From JAYKHL01 sp035284865 (lineage in GTDB: Bacteria; Cyanobacteriota; Sericytochromatia; S15B-MN24; JAQBPE01), in NCBI GenBank assembly GCA_035284865.1, contig JAYKHL010000224.1, positions 1-6,218 of the forward strand: DNA of 6,218 nucleotides, given 5' to 3'. Made by a program: the position numbers and the translations under genes. Position 1 is the stretch's first letter. The number at the start of each line of letters is the position of its first letter. Positions 5,299 through 6,218 of this stretch are shown in pieces. Under the pieces are notes generated by a model. It searched no databases. It was not told the DNA's origin and was given only the letters and a program-made list of their open reading frames with translations.

Positions 5299-6218
5299 AC
5301 CCAGGACCTCGTCCACCCGTACGAGCCGACCCTCCCGCCGGGCCAGCTCGGCGGCGAAGCCCACCGCGTGGGAGGGCATCGAGGCGGCCAGGTCCGTGAG
5401 CAGCCAGGCAGGGTCAGCGCGCCGCACCGCCTCGAGCCAGTTGCGGATCACCCGCACGTCGCCTCCGCCGTGGGGGCCATCGCCTCCCGCCCGGAGCTCC
5501 TCCGTACGGCCAGAAGCGTAGTCTCGCAGCACCACGACGTGCTCGTCGAAGGTCAGGTCTGCCTCGGTCCCGTTCACCCGCAGGCGGCGCCCGCCAGCCT
5601 GGGTGAAAGCCGTGACGGTGAAGGTTGCCGTGGCTCCGTTCTGATGCTCCAACATGACCGTCTGGTGGTCCACCACGTCGTTGTCGGCCTGGTACACGCA
5701 CAGCCCATAGGGACCCGTGCGAAGGGCCTCGAGGTGCGCCTCCTGGCTGTGGTCGTGGCTGATCACCGAGGCCGGCCACTGGGTGCGATCCGCCTGCACG
5801 TACTGTCGAATCGCCGAGTAGGCACAGGTGTGCTCGACCGGACAGGCCTCGAGGCAGCGAGCGGGGGCCCCCTCCGGCGCGTGCTCCGGCCGGAAGTGGG
5901 AGAGGCTTCCAAAAGAAGCCACCCGGACAGCCGGCTCGTCCATCAGCCAGGCCATGTAGTCCAGGTCGTGGCAGCTCTTGGCGAGCAACAGGGGGGTCGC
6001 CCGTCCCGAGTTGCCCCAGTTGCCTCGGATGTAGCTGTGCGCGAAGTGCCAGTAGCTGACCTGCTCGATGAGGTCCAGCGTCCGGATCTCGCCCACCCGC
6101 CCCGCCCGGACCAGCTGCCGCACCAGGTTGAACCCTGGCTGGTGGCGCAGCGAGTGACACACCGCCGCCAGCGCCCCGGAGGCCTGCTGGGCACGCTGGA
6201 TGTCGAGCACCTCCTCCC
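5296..6218 (-). CDS. Gfo/Idh/MocA-family NAD(P)-dependent oxidoreductase, C-terminal part (5' end outside window)
   Basis: This family oxidises or reduces sugars, inositols and similar substrates with NAD(P). The frame is open to the window edge (it begins ...EEVLDIQRA), so the N-terminal Rossmann fold and its EKP motif are mostly missing; about 306 residues are visible. Counting from the GTG codon at 6210, landmarks are LRHQPGFNLVRQLV with GRVGEI (21-42), YWHFAHSYIRGNW (53-65), LLLAKSCHDLDYMAWLM (74-90) with His81 and Asp84 near the expected active site, and HGGGD (247-251) near the C-terminus. A Cys cluster, RCLEACPVEHTCAYSA (Cys119, 123, 129), matches a feature I recall in one sub-group of this family; its role, perhaps metal binding or structure, is unknown to me. 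The GTG at 6210 is not the real start. The substrate cannot be predicted. It is the upstream partner of the antiporter, with a one-base overlap. Confidence 0.92.
   Translation of the reverse strand, partial: EEVLDIQRAQQASGALAAVCHSLRHQPGFNLVRQLVRAGRVGEIRTLDLIEQVSYWHFAHSYIRGNWGNSGRATPLLLAKSCHDLDYMAWLMDEPAVRVASFGSLSHFRPEHAPEGAPARCLEACPVEHTCAYSAIRQYVQADRTQWPASVISHDHSQEAHLEALRTGPYGLCVYQADNDVVDHQTVMLEHQNGATATFTVTAFTQAGGRRLRVNGTEADLTFDEHVVVLRDYASGRTEELRAGGDGPHGGGDVRVIRNWLEAVRRADPAWLLTDLAASMPSHAVGFAAELARREGRLVRVDEVLG

Overview
The window is a GC-rich bacterial chromosome segment, with strong G/C preference at third codon positions. It holds three genes on the plus strand, then three on the minus strand; the two sets converge near position 2540. 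Two predicted lipoproteins, a cyclopropane-synthase-type methyltransferase and an LytM-type peptidase point to a bacterium with a peptidoglycan wall and lipoprotein export, probably diderm. I cannot name the phylum. I see no rRNA, tRNA, CRISPR array, transposase, integrase or phage gene.

Plus strand, 1-2499. The window opens inside a cyclopropane-fatty-acyl-phospholipid synthase family gene, of which only the C-terminal part is present. A gap of about 107 bp follows. It holds a 6-bp inverted repeat, an AT-rich promoter-like stretch, and a 24-nt pure pyrimidine tract ending in nine C that abuts the ribosome binding site of the next gene. Next comes a two-gene unit: a small predicted lipoprotein with five glycine-spaced repeats and no family I recognise, then, six bases later, a subtilisin-like (S8) serine protease with its own probable lipobox, a propeptide and a complete catalytic triad. 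The pair looks like an exported, membrane-anchored protease with a companion protein of unknown role.

Minus strand, 6218-2585. Transcription enters from the right with a Gfo/Idh/MocA-family oxidoreductase whose N-terminus lies outside the window. Its stop codon overlaps the start of a CPA1/NhaP-type cation:proton antiporter carrying a C-terminal TrkA-N/TrkA-C (RCK) module, so the two are probably translationally coupled. After a 255-bp non-coding gap comes a small M23 (LytM) peptidase with all active-site residues, but with no recognisable signal peptide and an unexplained N-terminal His/Cys cluster. It converges with the S8 gene.

Most of the window is ordinary envelope and homeostasis gene content. 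The points most worth a second look are the homopolymer-rich lipoprotein locus and its pairing with the protease, the Cys-headed M23 peptidase, and the antiporter with Val-Asp in place of the usual Asn-Asp motif.
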